64,000 bases of DNA. It comes from Paracoccus sp. N5 (GTDB taxonomy: Bacteria; Pseudomonadota; Alphaproteobacteria; Rhodobacterales; Rhodobacteraceae). Positions 53,407 through 64,000 of this stretch are shown here, one piece after another. Position 1 is the first letter of the stretch; each line of letters opens with the position of its first letter. The translations under genes were made by a program, and so were the position numbers. The stretch is taken from assembly GCF_000371965.1 (NCBI RefSeq), contig NZ_AQUO01000002.1, positions 71,001 to 135,000 of the forward strand, read 5' to 3'. Under the pieces are notes generated by a model, which was not told the DNA's origin, did no database searches, and saw only the letters and a program-made list of their open reading frames with translations.

Positions 53407-53586
53407 TCAACGTTCCGGGCCTGTCATCTCCAGCCACTGGACCAGTGCCCGCCGGATCATCTCCGGTCGCGTTGGCAGGTCGGGCTCCAACCGGCGGCGG
53501 TCATCTATGGCTTCTATAAGCTCACGAGGAAGCCGAAGATTGATCGCCTCCGAATCCACAGGAGGGCGTCCGCGTTTTTTTTCCAT
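53407..53586 (-). CDS. Small ribbon-helix-helix DNA-binding protein
   Basis: A 59-residue minus-strand gene starting MEKKRGRPPVDSEAINLRLP. An AT-hook-like GRPP precedes the RHH strand (AINLRLP), helix 1 (RELIEAIDDRRRLEP) and helix 2 (RPEMIRRALVQWLEMTG). It resembles CopG/Arc-type repressors of plasmids and islands. It is divergent from the gene at 53702, so it may regulate the island genes. No toxin partner is adjacent. Confidence 0.7.
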   Translation of the reverse strand: MEKKRGRPPVDSEAINLRLPRELIEAIDDRRRLEPDLPTRPEMIRRALVQWLEMTGPER

Positions 53587-53602
53587 TTTTCCGAATCTAT
53601 AC

Positions 53603-53632
53603 TTGATTTACGGTTTAATGGTGTCATATAAT
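53603..53632 (+). promoter_or_regulatory. Sigma-70-like promoter of the island genes
   Basis: TTGATT (53603-53608), an 18-nt spacer and TATAAT (53627-53632) lie 70 nt before the ATG at 53702 and 17 nt after the divergent RHH start. The perfect -10 stands out in this GC-rich window. AGGAG at 53690-53694 is the ribosome site of the gene. Confidence 0.6.
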
Positions 53633-53701
53633 GCAGGCACAGGCAAGGGCTCCTACCCCCTTGCCCGGCCCTAACCACAACTGATCCTCAGGAGATCACT
53701 C

Positions 53702-54238
53702 ATGGCTATTCACACGCCTATCACGGCACCTGACTTTCCGGAAGCCAACAGCGCGTTCACGCACACGCCGATCACCATCGGCTTCACCACGTTGATGCGC
53801 GACCTCGCGGATTACATCGAGGCTGAGCGTGACCTTGAGCATTGTGGCAGCTGGGATCCGGCCTGCGATGCGTGGATCCGCGATGCCGAGCGGGCCCGGG
53901 CACGTGTCCTCGACGCGATCACTGCTCTGCGCGCAGCGCCTACCCGGCGGCGCGAGGATCTGCCGCTCCGGCGCTGTGCAGGCCTGGCACAGATGCTGAT
54001 CGAGAGCGACAGCCCGGAGCAGTTCCAGACCCTTCTCGCCCTGCCCGACCGCTTCCCGCACGCCTTCCGCTGTGCCGGCAATGGCCCCGTTGCACGGCGC
54101 GTTGACCTGATGGTTGCGAGTTTCCGGCAGCATTTGAACGCCCTTGCGCGCCTCCCGGATTTCGCGGGGATGATCGAGGCGGACTATGTTGTGATCGAAC
54201 CGGACGCGTCCAATCTCATGCTGGCGCCCGCAGCCTGA
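53702..54238 (+). CDS. Uncharacterised island protein
   Basis: A 178-residue, mostly helical soluble protein (TLMRDLADYIEAERDLEHCG, DAERARARVLDAITALRAA, HLNALARLPDFAGMIEADYV). No signal peptide or membrane segment. I recognise no family. It is the first of the co-directional island genes and has a good promoter and ribosome site. Confidence 0.65.
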   Translation: MAIHTPITAPDFPEANSAFTHTPITIGFTTLMRDLADYIEAERDLEHCGSWDPACDAWIRDAERARARVLDAITALRAAPTRRREDLPLRRCAGLAQMLIESDSPEQFQTLLALPDRFPHAFRCAGNGPVARRVDLMVASFRQHLNALARLPDFAGMIEADYVVIEPDASNLMLAPAA

Positions 54239-54395
54239 TCGCCCCACATATCTGACGACTTGGGCGCCCATCACAGATGGGCAGCCACAGCCGCGCACCT
54301 GTCCCATTTCTTCCGCCACCGGCTCCTGGTCGCACGTCCTGCGTGCGCCCGAGGTCTGGCTTCATCTTCTCATCCTGTTTTCGGGAGGACTTCCT

Positions 54396-55565
54396 ATGTC
54401 CACGACCATCCTGTCTTCGCACACCACCCACACCCCGCTTTCGGTCTCCAATCTTCCGCTCGTCATTCATCATGGCGAACTGCATGTCCATTGGGCCGAT
54501 GTGGCGCGGAGCAAAGGCTTCACCCTGATCGCCCGTGTTCTGGATCGCTTCCGTATCGCGCTGCGCTGCCAGACCTGTGGGGGCATCCATGTGGCACGCC
54601 ACTCCGTGCTCATGTCGGCGCAGCCCCTGTGCCCGCATTGCATCGAGACCCGCTGGCGCACGACCGCCATTGCCGTCGGCCTGAGATGGCTTGGCCGAGA
54701 TACCGCGCACCGTCATTACGGCCACTATGGCCTGCCCTGCGGCCACGAGGTCCGGCGCCAGTTCAGCTTCGTTGACCGTGTCGCCAAGGGCGAAGTTGCC
54801 CCGCGTTGCGAGACCTGCCTTGTTCATCGCGAGGAAGCTGAGGGCACCCGTTTCGGCTGGGAGCGCCTTGGCCGCGATCCAAAGGGCAATGCCTCCTATC
54901 GGCTCTATCGCCACCATTGCGGACACGAACAACGCATCGCCGTGGCCAATATGAAGTGGGGTCAGTGCGACTGCGCAGGTTGCGGACAGAGCTGGACCGC
55001 CAAGCCTTCCTACATCTATCTGCTCGACATCCGTCATCAGGGAACAAAGAGGCACTATATCAAATTAGGGTATTCTTCTCATCCCGTAAAACGTCACCGC
55101 CACCAGTTGGGGCTCCCTAAAGATGCCCTTGTCGAGGTGCTCCGGGTCGTGGCCATGCCGACCGGCCACGACGCCTGCGCCCGCGAGAAGGCCGCCCATG
55201 CCCGCCTCAAACGCGCACATCCGGAAACCCTGGTGCCCCATCCGGAATACGCGGATCTGATGAATGTCGTGTCAGAGATCTACAGGCCTGAGTCGCTTCC
55301 CATTCTCCACGACACCCTCGACCGGATCGAGGCGGAGATCACCGATGCGGCGCGCAACCGGACTCCGGATCACCTTTCCACCCCGCCCCGCATTGCGGTT
55401 GTCAACGATCCGGAAGCCGCACCCGATGACCCGGAAACGCCCTTACCTGCTGCATCGGTCCCCCGGGCTCCAGCACCATCCCACCCGCACCGCAAACCCC
55501 GGCCCGTCGCAGCGGCGCGTGATCGCCACCCGATCCTGCGGCGCCATTGGGGCCTGACCGGGTAA
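54396..55565 (+). CDS. Zinc-ribbon and GIY-YIG-like nuclease-fold protein
   Basis: A 389-residue protein. Cys pairs CQTC (58-61)/CPHC (79-82), C115GH/CETC (138-141) and C175GH/CDCAGC (191-196) look like three zinc-binding segments. From residue 205 a GIY-YIG-like domain follows: SYIYLLDI, then YIKLGYSSHPVKRHRHQ with Arg233/Arg235 and Glu264 in CAREKAAHARLK. The usual GIY is YIY here, with KLGYS in place of KIG. This suggests DNA binding plus cleavage, as in homing or mobile-element nucleases. The Pro-rich tail from 330 is disordered. GGAGG at 54384-54388 sets the start. Confidence 0.7.
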   Translation: MSTTILSSHTTHTPLSVSNLPLVIHHGELHVHWADVARSKGFTLIARVLDRFRIALRCQTCGGIHVARHSVLMSAQPLCPHCIETRWRTTAIAVGLRWLGRDTAHRHYGHYGLPCGHEVRRQFSFVDRVAKGEVAPRCETCLVHREEAEGTRFGWERLGRDPKGNASYRLYRHHCGHEQRIAVANMKWGQCDCAGCGQSWTAKPSYIYLLDIRHQGTKRHYIKLGYSSHPVKRHRHQLGLPKDALVEVLRVVAMPTGHDACAREKAAHARLKRAHPETLVPHPEYADLMNVVSEIYRPESLPILHDTLDRIEAEITDAARNRTPDHLSTPPRIAVVNDPEAAPDDPETPLPAASVPRAPAPSHPHRKPRPVAAARDRHPILRRHWGLTG

Positions 55566-55951
55566 CGGGTCCCGGAGGGGGCGACTCCGGATCACGCGAG
55601 GAGACCATTTCGCCGATCCGGATATCGCCAAAGGCAATCAAGGAGTTGCGCACCTCACCGCGACCCGGAAGCCCGTCCTGCGTCGGACGAATGCCAAGGT
55701 TTCCGGCGGTTTCCATCCCGGAGTCCGGATCCTCAGAGTTGCGATGCGCACGACGCACGAAGCCTTCCGGATCCCCGCCGACCCCTGACCTGACACCGCC
55801 ACCACATCCCTCAACGCGGGGTCCTGGCCCGCTCTACTACCTCTCCCGCCGCTATCCGGATCCCCGGATGGCCCGCCCCTCTCATACCCGGAATCCTGCC
55901 ATGACCCAGACAATCTCCATCCCGTCCAGCAATCCTGAATCCAATTCCGGA
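55220..55951. repeat. Dense cluster of TCCGGA palindromes
   Basis: TCCGGA occurs at 55220, 55241, 55364, 55409, 55586, 55617, 55724, 55766, 55855 and 55946: ten copies in 732 bases, where base composition predicts fewer than one. The 335-nt noncoding gap 55566-55900 holds five of them. I see no gene in that gap. Confidence 0.6.
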
Positions 55952-58168
55952 ACCCGCAATCATCCCACTTGGCTTCCCCTGGCCCGTCACGCCATCCGCC
56001 GCCTCGAGGCAGATCTGATCGAGAAGCTGGGCCCTTCCTGGGATCCGTCACTCGACCCGGAAGACATGGACCTGCCCGAGTTGCTGGAGGCGGCAATGTC
56101 GCCTCCGGGATCGTCTATGCTTCAAATCTTGAACACTAGCACCGCCGGGCAAAACGTCTCGCCCGAAGAGTTTGACGCGATCGCGGACGCCGGCGGCGAT
56201 CCCACTGCCACCGCAAGCAATGGGTCATCTCAGCCCCGTATCAGGCTACCCGCCGGCAAGCTAATTCCGCTGCTGCGCCTTGCCGCCAGCATTGGCAGCC
56301 TCAATGACCGCGACGCCATGCTGATGCCCGGCGCGATCACCATGATCGAGCGCGTCCCGGGTGATCTCATCGATCAGATCAATCGGCTCATGCAGCATTT
56401 GCTCCCGCAGGACATGTCCGTCGCTCTGTCTCTTGGTCGCCTACCAAAGGGTAAACCCTACGTGCTGCTGCTCGGCCCGGACATCTCGAACAATAAAGTC
56501 TCTGAACGCGCCGTGAGCGCATTCGCCGCCGATCTCGCACGTGCCGTCGATATGCGCGCACCGATCGCCATCCTCTGGCCAGATGAGGCGGCCTTGCCCG
56601 CCATGCTGCAGCAAGTGCCAATCCAGCGCCGGACATATGCGCCTCTCTCAGTCGAGATCCTGATCGCAGCCCTTCGGGCGACCCATAGCGCGACGGGCCG
56701 GATCGACGAGACCGCTGTGCGCGCCGCCCTCCCGGACGGCGCTGAGCTGTCCAAACTGGAGCCACTGGCCCTCAGTCTGGCAATGCGTGCGCCGACCGCC
56801 AAAGCCGTCGCCGAACGGATCGCAACCCTCACGGCCACCCCGCAGCGCCCTGGCGCCAACGGCCCCTGCCTGGAGGACATCCACGGCGACACCCCGGCCT
56901 TACGGGCCGCGCGTCAGATCACCCGTGACCTTCGTATGTGGAAGCAAGGCGAGGTCGCCTGGGCCGACCTGACCCGCACCCTGCTGCTTTACGGGCCGCC
57001 CGGCACCGGCAAAAGCTGGATCGCGCGCGCGATGGGCAATTCGGCCGGTTTCGCGGTTGTCACCGGCACATTCGGGGGATGGCAGGCCGCCGGCCATCTG
57101 GGCGACATGCTGCGCGAGATGCGCCGGACCTTCGCCGAGGCGCGGACGAAAGCACCGACCGTGCTGATCATCGACGAGATCGATGCCGTGGGCTCGCGCG
57201 AGGATCGCGATCAGCATAACAGGTCCTACCGCACCCAAGTGATCAATGCGTTCCTCGCCGAGATGGACGCGATCGCCCGAGAAGAAGGCGTTATCGTCGT
57301 TGGCACCTGCAACCATCCGGGCACGATCGATCCGGCGGTGCTGCGGGCCGGACGGTTCGACATGAAGGTCGCCCTGCCCCTGCCGGATGCCGAGGGTCTG
57401 TTCGGCGTGTTCCGGCACTGCCTGCCGGACTGGCGCGAGGCCGATCTGCGCGATCTCGCTACGCGCGCCGTCGGCTGCTCCGCTGCGGATGTCGATGCCG
57501 CCATCAGGCAGGCGCGGGCGGTAGCCCGTGGGGCGAAGCGGGACATGACCGTTTCGGATCTCCAGCAGGTATTTCGGCTCACCCATGACCCCGCCATCGA
57601 TCGTCGCGTCGCTCTGCACGAATGCGGCCATGCCATCACCTGTGCGGCCCTTCGCCTCGGGCCTGTCAAACGGATGTTCCTCGACCGTAACGGCGGCGGC
57701 GGCACCTTGTTCGATGCAGAGGCCAAACATGGCGTATTGCAGGACATGCAGGATCGTCTGGCGCAATTGCTCGCCGGACGTGCCGCCGAACGCCTCGTGC
57801 TTGGCGACATCTCGGCCGGTGCCGGCGGCGGACCTGACTCCGATCTGGCCCAGGCGACGATGATCGCCACATCGATCCAGGCCCGCTATGGGCTTGGTGC
57901 TCAGGGTCCGGTCTGGACCGCCGATCCCGACACTTTGATCGCGCTGGACCCTGACGTGCTGTTTCGTGTCCGCCGCGCGTTGGAGGCTGCCGAGAAGCGC
58001 GCCACGCAGATCCTGAACATGCACCGCAACCTGCTCGAAGAAATGGCCGGGGCGCTGGCCGCGTCCCGCGACATGGATCGCGCCGAAGCGGAAGGCTGGC
58101 TCGCGCGGGTGCGCAATGTGGCACCGGATGAAGTTCATGACGCGCACCCTGCGCAGCAACCGCAATAG
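55901..58168 (+). CDS. Soluble FtsH-like AAA+ ATPase with M41 metallopeptidase domain
   Basis: A 755-residue protein. An N-terminal region of about 330 residues has no membrane segments and no known fold. The AAA+ domain has Walker A GPPGTGKS at 365-372, Walker B VLIIDEID at 421-428 and an arginine-finger region ending RAGRFD. The M41 domain has HECGH at 573-577, with Asp648 (PDSDLAQAT) as likely third zinc ligand. FtsH normally has two N-terminal membrane helices; their absence makes this a soluble variant. It probably unfolds and degrades proteins. I chose the ATG at 55901; 55868 is possible. Confidence 0.8.
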   Translation: MTQTISIPSSNPESNSGTRNHPTWLPLARHAIRRLEADLIEKLGPSWDPSLDPEDMDLPELLEAAMSPPGSSMLQILNTSTAGQNVSPEEFDAIADAGGDPTATASNGSSQPRIRLPAGKLIPLLRLAASIGSLNDRDAMLMPGAITMIERVPGDLIDQINRLMQHLLPQDMSVALSLGRLPKGKPYVLLLGPDISNNKVSERAVSAFAADLARAVDMRAPIAILWPDEAALPAMLQQVPIQRRTYAPLSVEILIAALRATHSATGRIDETAVRAALPDGAELSKLEPLALSLAMRAPTAKAVAERIATLTATPQRPGANGPCLEDIHGDTPALRAARQITRDLRMWKQGEVAWADLTRTLLLYGPPGTGKSWIARAMGNSAGFAVVTGTFGGWQAAGHLGDMLREMRRTFAEARTKAPTVLIIDEIDAVGSREDRDQHNRSYRTQVINAFLAEMDAIAREEGVIVVGTCNHPGTIDPAVLRAGRFDMKVALPLPDAEGLFGVFRHCLPDWREADLRDLATRAVGCSAADVDAAIRQARAVARGAKRDMTVSDLQQVFRLTHDPAIDRRVALHECGHAITCAALRLGPVKRMFLDRNGGGGTLFDAEAKHGVLQDMQDRLAQLLAGRAAERLVLGDISAGAGGGPDSDLAQATMIATSIQARYGLGAQGPVWTADPDTLIALDPDVLFRVRRALEAAEKRATQILNMHRNLLEEMAGALAASRDMDRAEAEGWLARVRNVAPDEVHDAHPAQQPQ

Positions 58169-58659
58169 CATTCAGCGAAGTGGCGCCCGCCCCACGTGAT
58201 CGCGGCGTCATCGAACCGCGTCTCCACAAACAAAAATGCAAAAACAAAAGAAAGTGGCGGAGCCGCCAATAAAAACCCTCAAAACCAAAACGGCACTCCC
58301 TGCGGCGGGCTCTGCCCGCCGCCCATTCCATTCCCACGGGATAAAAAAGAAAGAGAGCAAAGAACCAAAAGACAAAAGACCCAGGAAAGCCTCGGGTAAT
58401 TCGGCTCACAGCGCAACCAGCTCAAAAAGAGAAAGGTCAGGCACAAAGAACAAAGAGATACGCCCCCCAGAAGCGAATTACCGGCATCCCCCGACGGAAT
58501 TCGAAGCTCCCAGTTGGCCATACGCAGCCCGCCCCGCAGATCCGATTATCCCCGGACATTGTCTCGAGCCCCTGAGAATCTGCTCATGCGACATGGAAGG
58601 CCGCCCTCGATGTCTTGAACCATATCCCTCGGATATTCCCCCAGACAAGGAAACCAGCC
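58169..58659. other. A-rich, T-poor intergenic region with two hairpins
   Basis: Between about 58220 and 58480 the plus strand is strongly A-rich and T-poor. It holds TGGCGG/CCGCCA (58255-58268) and CGGCGGGC/GCCCGCCG (58303-58321). Read on the minus strand, the first hairpin is followed by CTTTCTTTTGTTTTT and so looks like a terminator. The open frames here have a Lys-rich, low-complexity product and no family signal. I call no gene. Confidence 0.5.
58255..58268 (-). terminator. Terminator-like hairpin facing the minus strand
   Basis: TGGCGG-CT-CCGCCA on the minus strand, followed by a T-rich tail at 58239-58254. No minus-strand gene is visible upstream of it, so it may end an unannotated small RNA or antisense transcript. 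Confidence 0.4.
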
Positions 58660-59577
58660 ATGATCCACCATCCAAATCCAGCGGCTTGGATCCCTCCGGT
58701 GATCCACTTCATCGAATCCAACCTGCCTGTCCTTGATCGCAAGGGCGAGGAGTGGGACCACATGTTCACCACCGCCTATCAATTCGGTTGTGATGCGCTG
58801 ATCGCCCTCGGTCAGGCGGAAGACACCGGGCGCGGTGCGCGGCCGCTGACCCACCCTTGCCTACCCGACAGCCTTCCCCGATGGGACGATATCTGCGTCA
58901 CCATGCTCAGCCTCGCCCATCAATGCGGGCTGCTCTCCTACCGGCTGCCCGACGGGTGCGAATCCCCCGAGGCCACGGCATGGTGGGGTCGGCGCGCGGG
59001 CGTAGTCCTGCCTCAGCCGAACATTAGGACCGCCCATCGGCTCGGCCCAGCCTGGGCTGCCCCGGAGGTGGTGCCGGTCCTGCACGCGCTCGGCCTGGTC
59101 GAATCCGGCCAATGGACCGCAGCCTCGGAATCGGTGCTCTGGCGCAAGGAGCCGCAGGAATGGGATCTCGACATCACCGCCGATCCGCGCTTTCGACAGG
59201 CGCTCGACCGAACCGCCAACGACATGCCCGCCGATATCCGCCACGAACTGGACCGGCTGGTCACCATCACCGAGGCCGACGTGACCGAGGGGCTGATCCG
59301 TCGCGCGGCCCATAAGGACGAACTACGCGCCGAATACGGTGCCAGCCGGGTGATCTGCCTACCGCTCACCCGGGACTCGGTGCGCGAGGGACTGATCCTT
59401 CTCCGCATCCATGATCTGGACTGGCTGTTCTTTTCGAACTGGCGGTGGCCGGACGGCTGGCTCCCTCCGCTTGAGCGGAAACGGGCGATGGAGATCTGGC
59501 ACGACAGCCTCGCCATCCGCATGCGCAGGGCCGTTGTCGCGCAGCTTTATCCGGACAGACCGGAGTTTGCTGGGTGA
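58660..59577 (+). CDS. Uncharacterised island protein
   Basis: A 305-residue soluble protein beginning MIHHPNPAAWIPPVIHFIES. Trp-rich segments (WWGRRAGVVLPQ, WLFFSNWRWPDGWLPPLERK) and a central helix (DITADPRFRQALDRTANDM) are its visible features. AAGGA 9 nt before the ATG at 58660 favours this start over an upstream TTG. I recognise no family. Its position between the FtsH-like gene and the recombinase makes it island cargo. Confidence 0.65.
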   Translation: MIHHPNPAAWIPPVIHFIESNLPVLDRKGEEWDHMFTTAYQFGCDALIALGQAEDTGRGARPLTHPCLPDSLPRWDDICVTMLSLAHQCGLLSYRLPDGCESPEATAWWGRRAGVVLPQPNIRTAHRLGPAWAAPEVVPVLHALGLVESGQWTAASESVLWRKEPQEWDLDITADPRFRQALDRTANDMPADIRHELDRLVTITEADVTEGLIRRAAHKDELRAEYGASRVICLPLTRDSVREGLILLRIHDLDWLFFSNWRWPDGWLPPLERKRAMEIWHDSLAIRMRRAVVAQLYPDRPEFAG

Positions 59578-59938
59578 GCTGCCAAGTCGATCCGGAAGCC
59601 CAGATCATGCGCCCCCGGCCAGCCTAAATCAAAAATCCGGATAATTCGCGCCCGATGGTCCGCTGCGCCCGGCTGACGCACCGCCCGGTGCTCCAGATGC
59701 GTTCGGCGCGCTTGCCCATAAGCCGCCCCCTGAACTCGGCTGCCCCTTCTAAGAATGAGATTTCCGTATTTTCAGGTAGTTATCCACATTCACGTGCCCC
59801 GAGAACCCAGTTTTCCGCTGAGAGAGACGTTCCCATGCCTTATGATCTTCCCAACAACCGCGGGCTCAGCCCCGCACAGGATCATCATCAACGACCGCCG
59901 ACGGGCCCTGCCCTGCGGCGCAGGGAGCAGCTCGGCCG
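59578..59938. other. Intergenic region with a consensus DnaA box
   Basis: TTATCCACA at 59780-59788 matches the DnaA-box consensus exactly. It is a single copy, so an origin is not supported. TCCGGA occurs near 59591 and 59636. Overlapping open frames start at about 59844 and 59939. Only the latter looks at all gene-like. Confidence 0.4.
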
Positions 59939-60166
59939 ATGGCACGGGACCGGAGAGATATTGCGAAGAAGGACGGCGCCGCGCAGACGGCGGCCGTTCC
60001 TTCTGCATCTCCCGGCCCTGCGGTTTCCGCCTCACCGGCCTCTCCGACCGACAAAGCCCTTGCCGGGAATCGCGGTCTGTCGGAGGATCGCGACCTGTTC
60101 CGCCATTTCCTGCGCGCCCTCGCCCGCGACGCCGCGCGCCGCGATCATGCCGCCGATCCCCACTGA
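59939..60166 (+). CDS. Small uncharacterised protein upstream of the recombinase
   Basis: A 75-residue frame: Ala/Pro/Ser-rich in the middle, with a charged helical end (SEDRDLFRHFLRALARDAAR). It ends 27 nt before the recombinase start. Codon bias supports the C-terminal half. A second frame overlaps it from about 59844 and cannot be excluded. No family recognised. Confidence 0.4.
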   Translation: MARDRRDIAKKDGAAQTAAVPSASPGPAVSASPASPTDKALAGNRGLSEDRDLFRHFLRALARDAARRDHAADPH

Positions 60167-60193
60167 TCCCTTCCGCCTCGAAGGAGATGCCCC

Positions 60194-61996
<1,803 letters not shown>

Positions 61997-62053
61997 CCAT
62001 TTGCGCTTTTTGCGAGCGCGTTATCGTTTTGAGAGATCTCTCGCTTCTTTTCA

Positions 62054-62171
62054 GGTCTGGCGGTGACCTACTCTCCCACGTCTATTGACGCAGTACCATT
62101 GGCGCGACGGCACTTAACGGCCGAGTTCGGGATGGGATCGGGTGTTTTGCTCGTGCTTTGGCCACCAGACC
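62054..62171 (-). rRNA. 5S ribosomal RNA
   Basis: A 118-nt 5S gene on the minus strand. The ends GGTCTGGTGG and CCGCCAGACC pair as helix I, and CACCCGATCCCATCCCGAAC and GCCGTTAAGTGCC are conserved internal strings. Ends are set from helix I and may be off by a few bases. Confidence 0.95.
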
Positions 62172-62251
62172 GGAAAAGGAGCGAGATCGGCGTCATCCCT
62201 TGCGGGATGGGTTGTCCAAGGATGCTTTTGGAAGAAGGTCTGTCTTCTTCC

Positions 62252-64000
<1,749 letters not shown>

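Noticed and set aside
58236..58736. Lys-rich open frame after the FtsH-like gene
   Set aside because: The composition follows the A-rich noncoding region, and it overlaps the better-supported start of the gene at 58660.
59770..59800. Replication origin near the recombinase
   Set aside because: Only one DnaA box and no rep gene or iterons.

Overview
The window is high-GC alphaproteobacterial DNA. Its codon use, the order of its sulfonate genes, the TRAP and Liv-type transporters, and the rrn-linked initiator tRNA all fit Paracoccus or a close Rhodobacteraceae relative; I infer the genus and cannot prove it. It reads as an accessory and catabolic chromosome segment that ends on the right at an rRNA operon transcribed on the minus strand.

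Region 1 (1-3040) is a graveyard. It holds an IS3 transposase tail, an aldo/keto reductase tail cut by an IS5-type remnant, a frameshifted cytosine methyltransferase, and a nucleotidyltransferase-fold gene with an in-frame stop.

Region 2 (3260-22347) is an aromatic catabolic block. It carries a Liv-type five-gene ABC importer, an intradiol (hydroxyquinol-type) dioxygenase, a small N-terminal-proline protein, a LysR regulator, maleylacetate reductase, a TfdB-like flavin hydroxylase, an exported Cys-type sulfatase with its own formylglycine-generating enzyme, pcaIJF with a PcaR-like regulator, a TetR regulator and an MhpA-like hydroxylase. Together they outline: import a phenolic compound or aryl sulfate, remove sulfate, hydroxylate to hydroxyquinol, cleave to maleylacetate, reduce to 3-oxoadipate, then form succinyl-CoA and acetyl-CoA. 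Three promoter regions of the block share one motif, ATAAC-N7-CATATTW, probably the LysR operator.

Region 3 (22348-25040) is a second scar: a TraG/VirD4 N-terminus, vapB with a truncated vapC, a frameshifted IS3 remnant, a tyrosine recombinase tail and a DppF-type ATPase tail.

Region 4 (25081-42333) is a C2-sulfonate hub. sauUTS (sulfoacetate) lies divergent from sauR. An IclR/MFS/GMC set resembling the isethionate genes iseR/iseU/iseJ follows. Both routes meet at sulfoacetaldehyde, which is split by xsc. Next come a TauZ/SuyZ-type anion exporter, pta, a periplasmic sulfite dehydrogenase with its cytochrome c, and an AGCS sodium symporter.

Region 5 (42334-52485) holds a TAXI-TRAP transporter pair, broken PiT, adenine deaminase and saccharopine-dehydrogenase-like genes, an uncharacterised membrane and exported gene pair, and a YncE-like beta-propeller protein.

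Region 6 (52486-61963) begins with an intact IS427-group IS5 element. It continues with a probable integrated island: an RHH regulator, three uncharacterised proteins (one with zinc-ribbon-like segments and a GIY-YIG-like fold), a soluble FtsH-like AAA+ metallopeptidase and a large serine recombinase. The recombinase C-terminus runs over the rrn terminator and into tRNA-fMet. Region 7 (61920-64000) is tRNA-fMet, 5S rRNA and the 3' part of 23S rRNA, all on the minus strand. The island is the best candidate for an undescribed system.
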